A stretch of 51,391 nucleotides of DNA, taken from NCBI GenBank assembly GCA_018816525.1, contig JAHIVV010000026.1, forward strand, positions 1-51,391, read 5' to 3'. Positions 42,373 to 50,864 of the stretch are shown here, piece after piece. How positions within the stretch are numbered: position 1 is the stretch's first letter; each line of letters opens with the position of its first letter. A program made the translations under genes and the position numbers. Under the pieces are notes generated by a model that saw only the letters and a program-made list of their open reading frames with translations, did not search any database and was not told where the DNA came from. Origin of the DNA: Elusimicrobiota bacterium. GTDB lineage: Bacteria > Elusimicrobiota > Endomicrobiia > CG1-02-37-114 > XYA2-FULL-39-19.

Positions 42373-43527
42373 TTAAAGGACAAAACATGGATCCACGTGC
42401 AATTTAATATGTTTTTTAAACACTTCATAATGCTCGTCAGAATGGTTTTTAAGGGCTTCGAAACATCCGTTAAAAAATCTATCTACAGTCAGTATGGAGC
42501 CGTAAGTTACGTGAAGCAACTGACGCAAGTCGCCATTGCCTGTTTTGGTGTCCAATAAAGCAAAAATATCCTCGCCTTTGAGCTTTGATATTTCAGGGAT
42601 ATTTTTAGTATTCGTGGATAATTCATAACTGGCGCGGTCTTTTTCAAATTGTTTCATCGATATTGCGTAAATTTCTTTAAAAAGGTCCGGGTTATGTTTT
42701 GCGACTATTCTCAACTCTTCCAGGTAATAAGTACCCGCTGATTTCAAATGGTAATTATTCTTTGTGTGTTTTGCAAGAATTGGGTATATGGAAAATTTGT
42801 CGCTGCCTGAATGAACGCAAAGCCTTACCCCGTATTTGTTGAGAATTTTGAGTATTTCAATCAGGTATCTCTCAAATTCGACTGTGTTTTTGTCATCCCT
42901 TTTTTCCAGATAATAGTCTATGGCTTTCTCAAAAAATCCCGGGAATCTGGGGGCAAGTTCATCAACTTTTATTTTTCTTTTTTTCAATTCTTCCAGGGCG
43001 AATATGACTTCGTCGAATTTTGTCGTATATTCAGTCTCGTCAAACGAAACTTCAACTGTGAAATCCTTTCCTTTCTTCAATTCAGCAGTCAGGTTTATAA
43101 GTTTTGTTAATTGTTCTACCGCTTCTTTTATGCTCTTTTTAAGCTCATTTGAAACATCATAAGTGAAATGTGTGCATCCGCCTGCAACTGCGGCTTTAAT
43201 ATGTTCCTCGGTTTTCAGGTGGTCTCCATCAGCTGACCAGGGGATCGTAAGATTTGCCTCCTGGGATGAGTAGGCGCCAAGGTCAATCACGTTTTCGTAA
43301 GTCCTGCCGGTCCTTTCAAGTTCCCTTGCTGACTGTTGCGCAAGAACAACCTGAATTCCCAGCTCTTTGGCTACTTTGGCTTGAATTACATTGCCCAGGC
43401 CGTAAGCGCATCTGTAGCCGACTCCGAACACAAAACCGTTTCTTATAACACTGGGATTTGTGTGCGGGTATTTTTTACGCAGTTTTACTGCTTTTTCATG
43501 AGTAATAGGATTATTGCTGCTGTTCAA
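42373..43527 (-). CDS. UxaE-like (tagaturonate/ketose epimerase family) protein, TTG start
   Basis: A 384-residue protein with LAQQSARELERTGRTYENV (62-80), SADGDHLKTEEHI (98-110) and VHSGSDKFSIYP (238-249), which I recognise as hallmarks of the UxaE family that epimerises tagaturonate to fructuronate using a metal. The start is TTG at 43525-43527: AGGAG lies 6-10 bases upstream, inside the last codons of the preceding gene, and no suitable ATG is nearby. The frames overlap by 17 bases. Others in this operon (transketolase, transaldolase-like) suggest a different ketose or ketose phosphate may be the substrate. Confidence 0.72.
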   Translation of the reverse strand: MNSSNNPITHEKAVKLRKKYPHTNPSVIRNGFVFGVGYRCAYGLGNVIQAKVAKELGIQVVLAQQSARELERTGRTYENVIDLGAYSSQEANLTIPWSADGDHLKTEEHIKAAVAGGCTHFTYDVSNELKKSIKEAVEQLTKLINLTAELKKGKDFTVEVSFDETEYTTKFDEVIFALEELKKRKIKVDELAPRFPGFFEKAIDYYLEKRDDKNTVEFERYLIEILKILNKYGVRLCVHSGSDKFSIYPILAKHTKNNYHLKSAGTYYLEELRIVAKHNPDLFKEIYAISMKQFEKDRASYELSTNTKNIPEISKLKGEDIFALLDTKTGNGDLRQLLHVTYGSILTVDRFFNGCFEALKNHSDEHYEVFKKHIKLHVDPCFVL

Positions 43528-45556
43528 GTTCTTCTCCTAATAGGTTAAAATCACCGATAAACCCGGTTCTGACTGCATCCTTTTCCTGTTCTGTTGTAGG
43601 AAATTTGTCTACAACTTTTGCGAATAAGGTTTGCTGCGCAAATGCGTGGGATGCAAGCTGGTCGGTTGTAATGCCTTTTGTACCATATTCTTTTTTGTAG
43701 AGCTTAAAGTAAGAAAGCACTTCTTTAAGCGCTTCATCAACTTCATAAGATTGCGCGAACTCTTGGGCAATCACGGAACTGTAAAGCTGGGCAATCATGT
43801 TTTTGCTTACGGGCTTTTCAATGTTTTTTTGATTTGCTTTAAAGGTTTTCCAGTTTTCTATCTGTAAAGCGCAGTCAGGAAAATGCCCCTGTGAAAACAT
43901 TCCCAGTAATTGTTCAACGTGCGGGAATCTTTCTCCGTATGGAGGCCTCATGGATGCCTGCAAATCTCCGGTTTCCCATGCTTCCAGGCCCTGTTTTTTC
44001 AGAACCGGCGATTTTTTCAAGCCTGTCATGATTTTATGCGAACGTTTTGAAATGGCTTCAGCTATCGTGCAAATTGCCAGGTCCTGTGGAAAAAGCTTAC
44101 CCTGGTATTTATAGTATTCTGAAGGTTTTATTTCTTCAGGTAATATAAATCCTGCTTCCTTTGCTAATAACCTTACTTCAGGGGCATCCAGTGTGCCGTT
44201 TTTCTTATTATCTATCATACCTGCTTCATCGGCTTTTAATTGGTTGTTTTGTTTCTTAAACGCATTGACAAGTTTCTGTATAGCGTACCATCTTAATGCG
44301 GCTTCAACACGCCCGCCCATTTTTGTGATTATTGAATGGGTTATAAGAAAATGTTTCTTTCTTGCTTTTGCGTGCCCGCGGGTTTGGCAGAAAAATGACC
44401 ATAAACCGTCGGTTACAAAACCGGCTACGGTTACGTTGCAATTTGCACCTTCTGCAATTACCTGTTCCATCGCGCTTCCCGAATCGCCTTCGGCAAGATT
44501 GAAGTTGCCTTTCTTTACCTGTTCCACAAGAAGTTTATCTATATCGCCGTATACCCCTTTACTGGAGCCATCAACTTTATAGAAAACATGCGACTGGCCT
44601 TTGCGCGCTTTGATTTCGTCAGGCGTCATTGTCTCTTCAAGAAAAAGCCCTGAATCATAATTCATGCATTCCTGGTTAAATTCTTTGTGGAGTGTTAATA
44701 TATCGCTTTTAAGCTTTTCAGGCTGGTTATAAGTCCTGGGATTTACCTGAAAACTGATTTTTCCTTTTTCTGTAAGAAGAAATACTGCCCTCTCGGACAA
44801 TCTTGCCTTGTAGCCGGCAATTTTTGTAGCTCCGCGTACAAGTTCTTCTCTTGAGAGTTTCCCTTTGTTAGCAAGGGCGAATTTTCTTTTCATCGCCTGA
44901 AGTTCGTCATCTTCGGCCAGCGCCAGGCGGGCCAACGTGGGGTTCATCATTACAAGGTTTGCGCCCCAGAGAACTCTTGCTTCCATGATACCTAAACCAT
45001 AATCTACACCGATTATGATATCCGTTTTCTCTTTTATTTTTCTTAAATTTGATTTTTTACCGAAATCAGCCCAGAAAGTTATCCAGCTTTTTACTGAATC
45101 CGTGCCGATTTCTTTGGATTTCTCAGCCATAAGGCCTTTTCCAGCCGTGGTCATGATTTTTGAAAGGCGTGTTTTTTCTTTATTGAGCAACCCTGACATG
45201 ATTTCTTTATTTTCTGATTCGAATTTTTCAAGAAAGGATGCAAGGTTTTTTACTTCCTTTTTTAGTGTTTTATCGCTGACTATGTTTTTTTTATGCCTTT
45301 TTACGTTCTGAAGGTTTAGTTTTAATTCACAGGATCCGTTTAAAGCTATAGTTACCCAGATAAGAAGATTAAAAATCTTTTCTTTCTCTTCAGTTGAGCA
45401 GTTATTAATTGTTTTTGAAAAACCGTCCTGCAGTTCTTTTATATTTGCGGAAAAATTCTTGGGATTTGTAAAGCAGGTAATATTGTCAAATGCCTGCGCT
45501 TGCGACATTAAATCGCCTTTTGCCTGTTTGATAATCTTTTCAACTTTACTATCCAT
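43511..45556 (-). CDS. Very large transaldolase-like protein
   Basis: A 681-residue cytoplasmic protein, twice the usual transaldolase size (220-380). Its middle carries in the right order the landmarks of the family: GANLVMMNPTLARLA (198-212; compare VTTNPSLL), GKISFQVNPRTYNQ (265-278; compare RVSxEVDPR), FYKVDGSSKGVYG (325-337) with K327 at the Schiff-base position, and EGANCNVTVAGFV (369-381; compare EGINxNVTLLFS). About 180 residues precede this core and roughly 230 follow it. I assign fold and likely chemistry, not substrate. It follows the MalG-type permease by 123 bases with AGGAGC before the ATG, and overlaps the UxaE-like gene. Co-occurrence with transketolase supports a pentose-phosphate-type role. 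Confidence 0.6.
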   Translation of the reverse strand: MDSKVEKIIKQAKGDLMSQAQAFDNITCFTNPKNFSANIKELQDGFSKTINNCSTEEKEKIFNLLIWVTIALNGSCELKLNLQNVKRHKKNIVSDKTLKKEVKNLASFLEKFESENKEIMSGLLNKEKTRLSKIMTTAGKGLMAEKSKEIGTDSVKSWITFWADFGKKSNLRKIKEKTDIIIGVDYGLGIMEARVLWGANLVMMNPTLARLALAEDDELQAMKRKFALANKGKLSREELVRGATKIAGYKARLSERAVFLLTEKGKISFQVNPRTYNQPEKLKSDILTLHKEFNQECMNYDSGLFLEETMTPDEIKARKGQSHVFYKVDGSSKGVYGDIDKLLVEQVKKGNFNLAEGDSGSAMEQVIAEGANCNVTVAGFVTDGLWSFFCQTRGHAKARKKHFLITHSIITKMGGRVEAALRWYAIQKLVNAFKKQNNQLKADEAGMIDNKKNGTLDAPEVRLLAKEAGFILPEEIKPSEYYKYQGKLFPQDLAICTIAEAISKRSHKIMTGLKKSPVLKKQGLEAWETGDLQASMRPPYGERFPHVEQLLGMFSQGHFPDCALQIENWKTFKANQKNIEKPVSKNMIAQLYSSVIAQEFAQSYEVDEALKEVLSYFKLYKKEYGTKGITTDQLASHAFAQQTLFAKVVDKFPTTEQEKDAVRTGFIGDFNLLGEELEQQQ

Positions 45557-45679
45557 TTTTTTGCTCCTTTTTTTGATAGGAAAATCTTGTTTGGTTGGGG
45601 TTTCCTTAAATTTTAAAACAGCCTAAATTTTACTATTTTATTGTTTTTTTAAAAAATATTTAAATTCGGATTTTTCCGT

Positions 45680-47545
45680 CTATTTAAATACCGGTATTAT
45701 TATGCCTCTTAATATCACCTTTTGCATAAATATAAACAAAATTAAAGGCGGAACGGCAGAAATAATAAGCGCTGCGCTTACAACAAAACGCGGCGCCCAG
45801 CTCTGTAATTCAAACAGCCACACCATCAAGGTCCACATATTCGGATCCTGGCAGACAACAAGCGCCCAAGTCCAGGAACCGTACATTGCCGTAAAAGCGC
45901 TAAGCACAGTTACTGCCAATATAGGTTTGCACAATGGGAACGTGATTTTCCTGAAAATCCATAACTCACTTGCTCCTTCGATTACGGCGCTGTCATAAAA
46001 ATCCATGGGCAAACTGTCAAAAAACCCTTTAAGCAGGAATATGGAATAACCGGCGGCAGCGCCCGGCAGCAATATCGCTATGTAAGTATTCAGTAATCCT
46101 AACTGTTTAGTCAATAAAAATCCGGGAATATCGGTAACTTCAGCCGGAAAAGCCATAGTTACGAGCATTAAAAGCAGTATAGTGTAACTACTTTTTAATT
46201 TAAATCTTGAAAGCGCGTAGGCCGCCAGCGGATTAACCGTTATGGAAAGCAGAATAAAACACACGCATACGAATATGGTATTGGTCAAGGCCCTTCCGTG
46301 AATCAAAACCAGGCCGAAAACTTCACGGTAGTTTTTGGTAACCATGGTCCATCTGATCTTAAATTTGTTTTCCTGAACTTCTTTCCAATCAAACTGCGGC
46401 AAAAAGGGTGTAATCTGCGAAAAACTGTTATACTGCATTTGATAAGCCGCGTTTAAACTTTCTATAGAGTGATACTTATTTTTAAGGAATTCCTTGTATT
46501 TAAATTCACCTGAAGTCAGCCTGATGTTGCTTATCGGAACAACCTTTTCAATAAATTCAATGTAATGAATAAGCCTCAGCCCGTGATAGGGAATTTTCTC
46601 CGGTAAAACAACATCCGCATAACTTTTGTAATTAGTCCCATAATCCTGGTTCAAAATCTTGAGATCATTTCCATATTTTGATTTTACAAAATTCCTATAC
46701 GACGAATTAACATCAGATATAAAGGAAATATACCAGATGGGGATAACCTTTTCGACAAAATCCTTCCAATACTTAGCTTCTTTGGGATTGGAAGGCAGCG
46801 TTTGATTTAAAGTTAACTCTAAAAATGATTTATACTTTGTGCCCCACTCATTATTCAGCTTGTCAATTTTGCCGTACCTGACCCTCAAAAACCTCTGAAA
46901 CTTGCCTTCCATCGCAATGACCTGGAAATATTGATCAGGGAGCTCCTTTTTGAAATCACAGTAATCCCTGTACCTGATATCTTCAATCGGGAAATATTCT
47001 CTAATGAACCACCGTTCCGGCGCAATATTTGCGGCGTCCATCCAACCGGGGAATTTTTCATTTAACAGCAAATTGTAACTGTTTAAAGATTTGTATTTTT
47101 TCTTGAGAAAACCAATATAGGAAAAATTGACTGCGGGCGTTAAACCGTTTTTTGCATAAGAATGGCCCAGAAGCAAATATTCCGTCGGCAGCGTTTTTTT
47201 AAATTCCTGCCAGTCCTTGAATACGGCATCCGATTTAATGGGGGCTGTAACCGGCTGGATATCCTTGAATTTTATATATTCAGTCCGCATAACATCATTA
47301 TAGTTATCCATGGTTTCCCAATATTTAGAACAAACGTATTTCTGGTATAAAGCTTTGTCCTGATACAAATATTTGGGTAAAACAGTAAGATCTTCCACAT
47401 CAACAGGGCTTGAAATAGACCAGGAAACAACCAGCAATAAAGGATAAATCATTGAGATTGATCCCAATATAAGGAGAGTGTATATTACGGCAAGCACAAC
47501 TTTTCTTTCAACGCTGTTTTTTGCTACGCTGGTGTATAAAGACAT
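45680..47545 (-). CDS. MalG-type ABC sugar permease with a large repeat-bearing extracytoplasmic insert
   Basis: A 621-residue permease; standard MalG homologues have about 280. Residues 1-42 hold the first membrane helix. Residues about 45-400 are inserted before the next helix and should lie outside the membrane. The typical permease core resumes at about 410 (TNTIFVCVCFILLSITVNPL) with the EAA-type loop SAVIEGASELWIFRKITFP (519-537). The insert has about five repeats of 65-70 residues (starting near 66, 142, 215, 281 and 349) with the pattern Y..F(L/V)..KY....LN..Y.T.Y.SF....LP, then IP..YI. The repeats recall the Y..FL..KYG..LN..WGT.Y.SF segments seen in some glycoside hydrolases. It is 12 bases downstream of the fused SBP-permease. 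Confidence 0.85.
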   Translation of the reverse strand: MSLYTSVAKNSVERKVVLAVIYTLLILGSISMIYPLLLVVSWSISSPVDVEDLTVLPKYLYQDKALYQKYVCSKYWETMDNYNDVMRTEYIKFKDIQPVTAPIKSDAVFKDWQEFKKTLPTEYLLLGHSYAKNGLTPAVNFSYIGFLKKKYKSLNSYNLLLNEKFPGWMDAANIAPERWFIREYFPIEDIRYRDYCDFKKELPDQYFQVIAMEGKFQRFLRVRYGKIDKLNNEWGTKYKSFLELTLNQTLPSNPKEAKYWKDFVEKVIPIWYISFISDVNSSYRNFVKSKYGNDLKILNQDYGTNYKSYADVVLPEKIPYHGLRLIHYIEFIEKVVPISNIRLTSGEFKYKEFLKNKYHSIESLNAAYQMQYNSFSQITPFLPQFDWKEVQENKFKIRWTMVTKNYREVFGLVLIHGRALTNTIFVCVCFILLSITVNPLAAYALSRFKLKSSYTILLLMLVTMAFPAEVTDIPGFLLTKQLGLLNTYIAILLPGAAAGYSIFLLKGFFDSLPMDFYDSAVIEGASELWIFRKITFPLCKPILAVTVLSAFTAMYGSWTWALVVCQDPNMWTLMVWLFELQSWAPRFVVSAALIISAVPPLILFIFMQKVILRGIIIPVFK

Positions 47546-47557
47546 TTTTTTACCCTT

Positions 47558-49927
47558 TTAATCTCCGCCTCTTCTGAATTCTGCGTTTTTCAAAACACGA
47601 AGTTGGAAATATGTGAAACCGATTAATAACGAGCCCATTATCCAGGCCATGCTGGTCGCATAGCCGAATTTAAGATACATATATGCATTTTCCCAAATGT
47701 TTAAACCTAATACTTTAGTCACATTAGCCGGGCCGCCTCCCGTCATGGCCATTACCTGCGCGAACGCATGCATGGAGCCGATAAAGGTTCCGACAAAACT
47801 TATTATTATCAATGGTGCTAAAAACGGAATAGTTATGTACCTTAATTTGTGTATAACACCACAGCCGTCAAGCTCAGCGGCTTCGTACATGTCCGTGGGG
47901 ATTGTTTTTAATGCCGCCTGGAAAATCAAACTGGCCGCGCCGACACGCGCCCAAACTGAAGGAAACACTACGCATATCATGGCTATATTTGGATCATCAA
48001 GCCACCTCATGGGTTCCTTGACTATTTGACATGAAAGTAAAACTCTATTTAACAACCCCGCTTCAGTAGGATCATACAACTGCTTCCATAATACCATTAC
48101 CATCAGGCCAGTTATTACAGCAGGCAGATAAAACACCGTCCTAAAAAACACTTTGCCTATTTTTATCTCATCTACCATAATGGCGAATATTATCGGTATG
48201 ATGAATCCCAGGCCGATATACCAGAATGAATACTCGAAAGTATGCAAGGTAGATTCCCAGAACAAACGCGTAAAAATTACATTACGAAAATTTTCCAAAC
48301 CTATAAATTTGCTGGGAAGCACAAGGTTATAATCCTGAAAACCCATCAGTATTCCCCTGAGAAGCGGATAATAGGCCCAGATAAGTATCAATGATACCGC
48401 AGGAGCCAGCATGAGTATCGGAAGAGAATAATACGCAAGGGTTTTTTTATGCACAGCAGCCTCTCCCTTGTTTCCTGCGACTTTAGTAAAATTACCGATT
48501 ATTCTGCTTAGAAAAAAAGTTAGCAGAACTCCTGCAATTACTACTATTATCCAGGTTACTACGCTTCTTTTGTGTGTTTCTTCCTTGGACAGATACCCCA
48601 GCATCTTCTCTTCAGTAATTTTTACGGCTTCATCCAGCAAACCTTTTATATCCGCTTTCTCGCTCATGACTGACGATTCTACAGCCGGGCCCATATAGGA
48701 ATAAATCAAGTCGCAGTTTTTACCATAGGGCTCGGGCTTGCCGTTTGCCAGCGACTCATCAAGCGCCTCTTCCCATCCGGGAGGTATCTGCCAAAGGTAG
48801 CGTTCAAAACCGAATTTTCTTAAATATTTCGGGTTCAGCATTTTGGCGTAGCCGTTTTCTACCAATACCTTAACCTTTATTTTTTTTGCTTCGTCGCTTG
48901 CCATATATTTTACATATTCCCAGGCTGCATCCCGGGTTGCCTTATCTTTAATGGTTGCGTTTATGCCAAGCATTGATGCATTGATTTCGCTTATACCTTT
49001 TCCTATCGGGCCCTTGGGAACCGGAGCTATACCTATTAATTCAGGATCAACCGTTGATATAACGGTTTCAGTAAGATAATTGAAAATCATGCTTACACGT
49101 TCGTCTATCCAATCAGCATACATAGTAGAGCCGAAGTTGCATACTCCCCTGTATTCTTTGCCGCCTCTGGTCCATTTTCCGGCAATAAGTTTCTGGTAAT
49201 ATTTCAGTGCTGTTACAGCTTCCGGGCTGTTAAATACCGCATGCCAGTCGCCTTTCTCATCCTGAATAACAGCTTCCCCGCCTGCGGACCATAAAAATGT
49301 CATAAACTGCCAGGCAGCGATACTACCGCCGGATAAACCTAACCCGGTGCGCCTCTTTTCCGGAATATACAATTTCTTTGCATCTTCGTAGAGTTCATCC
49401 CAATCCTTCGGGGGCCCTTCAATTCCGGCTTCCTTGAAATGATCTTTTCTGTACATCAGTACCATAACTTCGGTTTCATAAGGTATGCACCAATAATGCC
49501 CGTATCTTTTTACTACCGGTAAAATTGCAGGATGAATTACATTTTCAATTTTTATATTATCTTTCTTTTCCCATTCCTTTATATAATTATCCAAAGGATA
49601 GAGAAAACCTTGGGTAATAAACGATTCTGATTTGCGGAAATTTATATACATAACATCAGGAGCATTGCCGCCCGCCATGGCGAGAAGCTGTCCTGCGTCA
49701 AAACTATCGCTTCCGGGAATTACAAGTAGTTTTGTGCCGGTGAGCAAAATATCAGGATGGAGTTGTTTAAAACGTTCAATTAGGACGTAATTAACTTTTT
49801 CGGTAATATTCCTGCCCCACCGGTTTGGCAGCTGCCAGAGATGCAGGGTAACCTTATTGTCTTTAGGGAAGCTTTGGGAAGCTGTGCAAAATAAAAAGAG
49901 GGCGAGTAAGGCGAATTTTTTTCTCAT
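47558..49927 (-). CDS. Solute-binding protein fused to a MalF-type ABC permease
   Basis: One 789-residue chain holding two parts of a sugar ABC importer. A signal peptide or signal anchor (1-22) is followed by a family 1 solute-binding domain to about 440 (VTLHLWQLPNRWGRN, GNAPDVMYINF, FMTFLWSAGGEAV, DAAWEYVKYMAS). A membrane helix (about 456-474) leads into a MalF-type permease (about 495-789) with KKTLAYYSLPILMLAPA and EAA loop EAAELDGCGVIHKLRYITIP (682-701). The frame is continuous, so this is not a simple sequencing artefact of two adjacent genes. Tethering the binding domain removes the need for a free periplasmic protein. The ATPase must come from elsewhere. Confidence 0.9.
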   Translation of the reverse strand: MRKKFALLALFLFCTASQSFPKDNKVTLHLWQLPNRWGRNITEKVNYVLIERFKQLHPDILLTGTKLLVIPGSDSFDAGQLLAMAGGNAPDVMYINFRKSESFITQGFLYPLDNYIKEWEKKDNIKIENVIHPAILPVVKRYGHYWCIPYETEVMVLMYRKDHFKEAGIEGPPKDWDELYEDAKKLYIPEKRRTGLGLSGGSIAAWQFMTFLWSAGGEAVIQDEKGDWHAVFNSPEAVTALKYYQKLIAGKWTRGGKEYRGVCNFGSTMYADWIDERVSMIFNYLTETVISTVDPELIGIAPVPKGPIGKGISEINASMLGINATIKDKATRDAAWEYVKYMASDEAKKIKVKVLVENGYAKMLNPKYLRKFGFERYLWQIPPGWEEALDESLANGKPEPYGKNCDLIYSYMGPAVESSVMSEKADIKGLLDEAVKITEEKMLGYLSKEETHKRSVVTWIIVVIAGVLLTFFLSRIIGNFTKVAGNKGEAAVHKKTLAYYSLPILMLAPAVSLILIWAYYPLLRGILMGFQDYNLVLPSKFIGLENFRNVIFTRLFWESTLHTFEYSFWYIGLGFIIPIIFAIMVDEIKIGKVFFRTVFYLPAVITGLMVMVLWKQLYDPTEAGLLNRVLLSCQIVKEPMRWLDDPNIAMICVVFPSVWARVGAASLIFQAALKTIPTDMYEAAELDGCGVIHKLRYITIPFLAPLIIISFVGTFIGSMHAFAQVMAMTGGGPANVTKVLGLNIWENAYMYLKFGYATSMAWIMGSLLIGFTYFQLRVLKNAEFRRGGD

Positions 49928-49945
49928 ATTTATAAAGTGTTCTTT

Positions 49946-49974
49946 AATTTAATAAATAATTTGCAAAATGTCAA
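49946..49974 (-). promoter_or_regulatory. Promoter of the sugar uptake/catabolism operon
   Basis: On the minus strand TTGACA (49969-49974), 17 bases, TAAATT (49946-49951). The ATG at 49927 follows after a leader of about 11 bases with no obvious Shine-Dalgarno. An inverted repeat lies immediately upstream of the -35. Confidence 0.6.
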
Positions 49975-49977
49975 GTG

Positions 49978-49990
49978 ATCGCATCGCGAT
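49978..49990. repeat. Inverted repeat next to the -35 of the sugar operon
   Basis: ATCGC (49978-49982), ATC, GCGAT (49986-49990): a perfect 5-base inverted repeat, 3 bases upstream of the -35 box on the minus strand. Placement suits an activator or repressor site, but a short repeat can be chance. Confidence 0.35.
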
Positions 49991-50014
49991 TTACGTTACC
50001 CAAAATAGAAGGGG

Positions 50015-50371
50015 TTATCCAAAAATCATATAGAGCGCAATCGCAAGGAGTGTTGATCCGAAAATTTTTTTGATAAAAAGAGGTGGAAGAAATACGGCAA
50101 GTTTACTACCGACAAATCCTCCAATAAAGAAACCTGCGCATATTAATGCTGCGGCAGTAAGGTTTACGTATCCCCCTTTGTAATATGTCCAAGCAGCAAG
50201 TAATCCTATCGGGGGAATCATTAATGCGAGCGTTGTACCTTGCGCCGATAGCTGACTGAATCCAAATCCATAGATCAATGCGGGTATAATTATAACGCCT
50301 CCGCCGATTCCTATCATACCGCTAATTGCGCCTGCAAACAGTCCAAGCAATATATACAATATCACTATCAT
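50015..50371 (-). CDS. Half-size TSUP (TauE/SafE) family permease
   Basis: 118 residues with four hydrophobic segments. ISGMIGIGGGVIIIPALIYG (16-35, quoted in 20) is the TSUP signature normally repeated in the second half of 250-residue members; only one half is here. Residues GFFIGGFVGSKLAVFLPP match the end of a TSUP half. GGGAGG lies about 10 bases before the ATG. Half-size members may act as homodimers; the substrate is often a sulfur oxyanion or organosulfonate but not readable here. It follows the NifX-type gene by 107 bases. Confidence 0.8.
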   Translation of the reverse strand: MIVILYILLGLFAGAISGMIGIGGGVIIIPALIYGFGFSQLSAQGTTLALMIPPIGLLAAWTYYKGGYVNLTAAALICAGFFIGGFVGSKLAVFLPPLFIKKIFGSTLLAIALYMIFG

Positions 50372-50445
50372 TTTGTCATTGCCTCCCTATCAATAGATTT
50401 TACTCATCCCAAAATGGTTAGAGGGTGCTACTATGTCTACTTCTC

Positions 50446-50460
50446 GAACGACTATCGTTC
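50446..50460. repeat. Perfect inverted repeat in the gap between the TSUP and NifX-type genes
   Basis: GAACGA (50446-50451), CTA, TCGTTC (50455-50460). In this 107-base gap it could be an operator or a small mRNA hairpin; no U-run follows on the minus strand, so a terminator is unlikely. Confidence 0.45.
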
Positions 50461-50478
50461 TCTATTTTTACCCTGCGT

Positions 50479-50844
50479 TTAATGGCAACTGTGCTGCGCG
50501 CAGGCATTTTCTATCGTTATTTCCTCGAGCTTTCCTTTAGTAAACTGGCTGGCAATGCTGTCTACTGTCCCGGCAACAGCCCTATAGGCTTTAATTCCGC
50601 CTTCATTTAGTTTTTGAACTGCTCTGCCTCCCATTCCGCCGCAGGCTACCGCATCTATCTTCTTCCCTGTTAATAAACCCATCGGCTGACACATACCATG
50701 AGAATGATGCTGATTTGAATTATCAATTATTTCAACCGTATCTTTCTCGATATCATAAACTGTAAAAAATGGTGCACTGCCGAAATGCCCGTAAACCTGC
50801 GCGTTTTTACCTTCTTTCGTTTCTGTAGGTATACATATTCTCAT
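50479..50844 (-). CDS. Dinitrogenase iron-molybdenum cofactor domain (NifX/NifB-type) protein
   Basis: A 121-residue single-domain protein. I start at ATG 50844 because GGGAGG lies about 8 bases upstream and the protein then begins MRICIPTETKEG; a start 33 bases earlier would read through the upstream gene. VYGHFGSAPFFTVYDIEKD, ACGGMGGRAVQKLNEGGI and a His/Cys tail (CAQHSCH) fit the NifX/NafY-like family that carries metal clusters. In anaerobes without nitrogenase such proteins commonly sit beside DUF134 genes, as here, and their role is unclear. No nif genes are visible. Confidence 0.88.
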   Translation of the reverse strand: MRICIPTETKEGKNAQVYGHFGSAPFFTVYDIEKDTVEIIDNSNQHHSHGMCQPMGLLTGKKIDAVACGGMGGRAVQKLNEGGIKAYRAVAGTVDSIASQFTKGKLEEITIENACAQHSCH

Positions 50845-50864
50845 ACAATTATCCTCCCTAGGTT

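Noticed and set aside
47558-49927. Fusion as an artefact of two adjacent genes
   Set aside because: The reading frame stays open through a plausible helix and linker, with no internal stop or ribosome site at the domain border.
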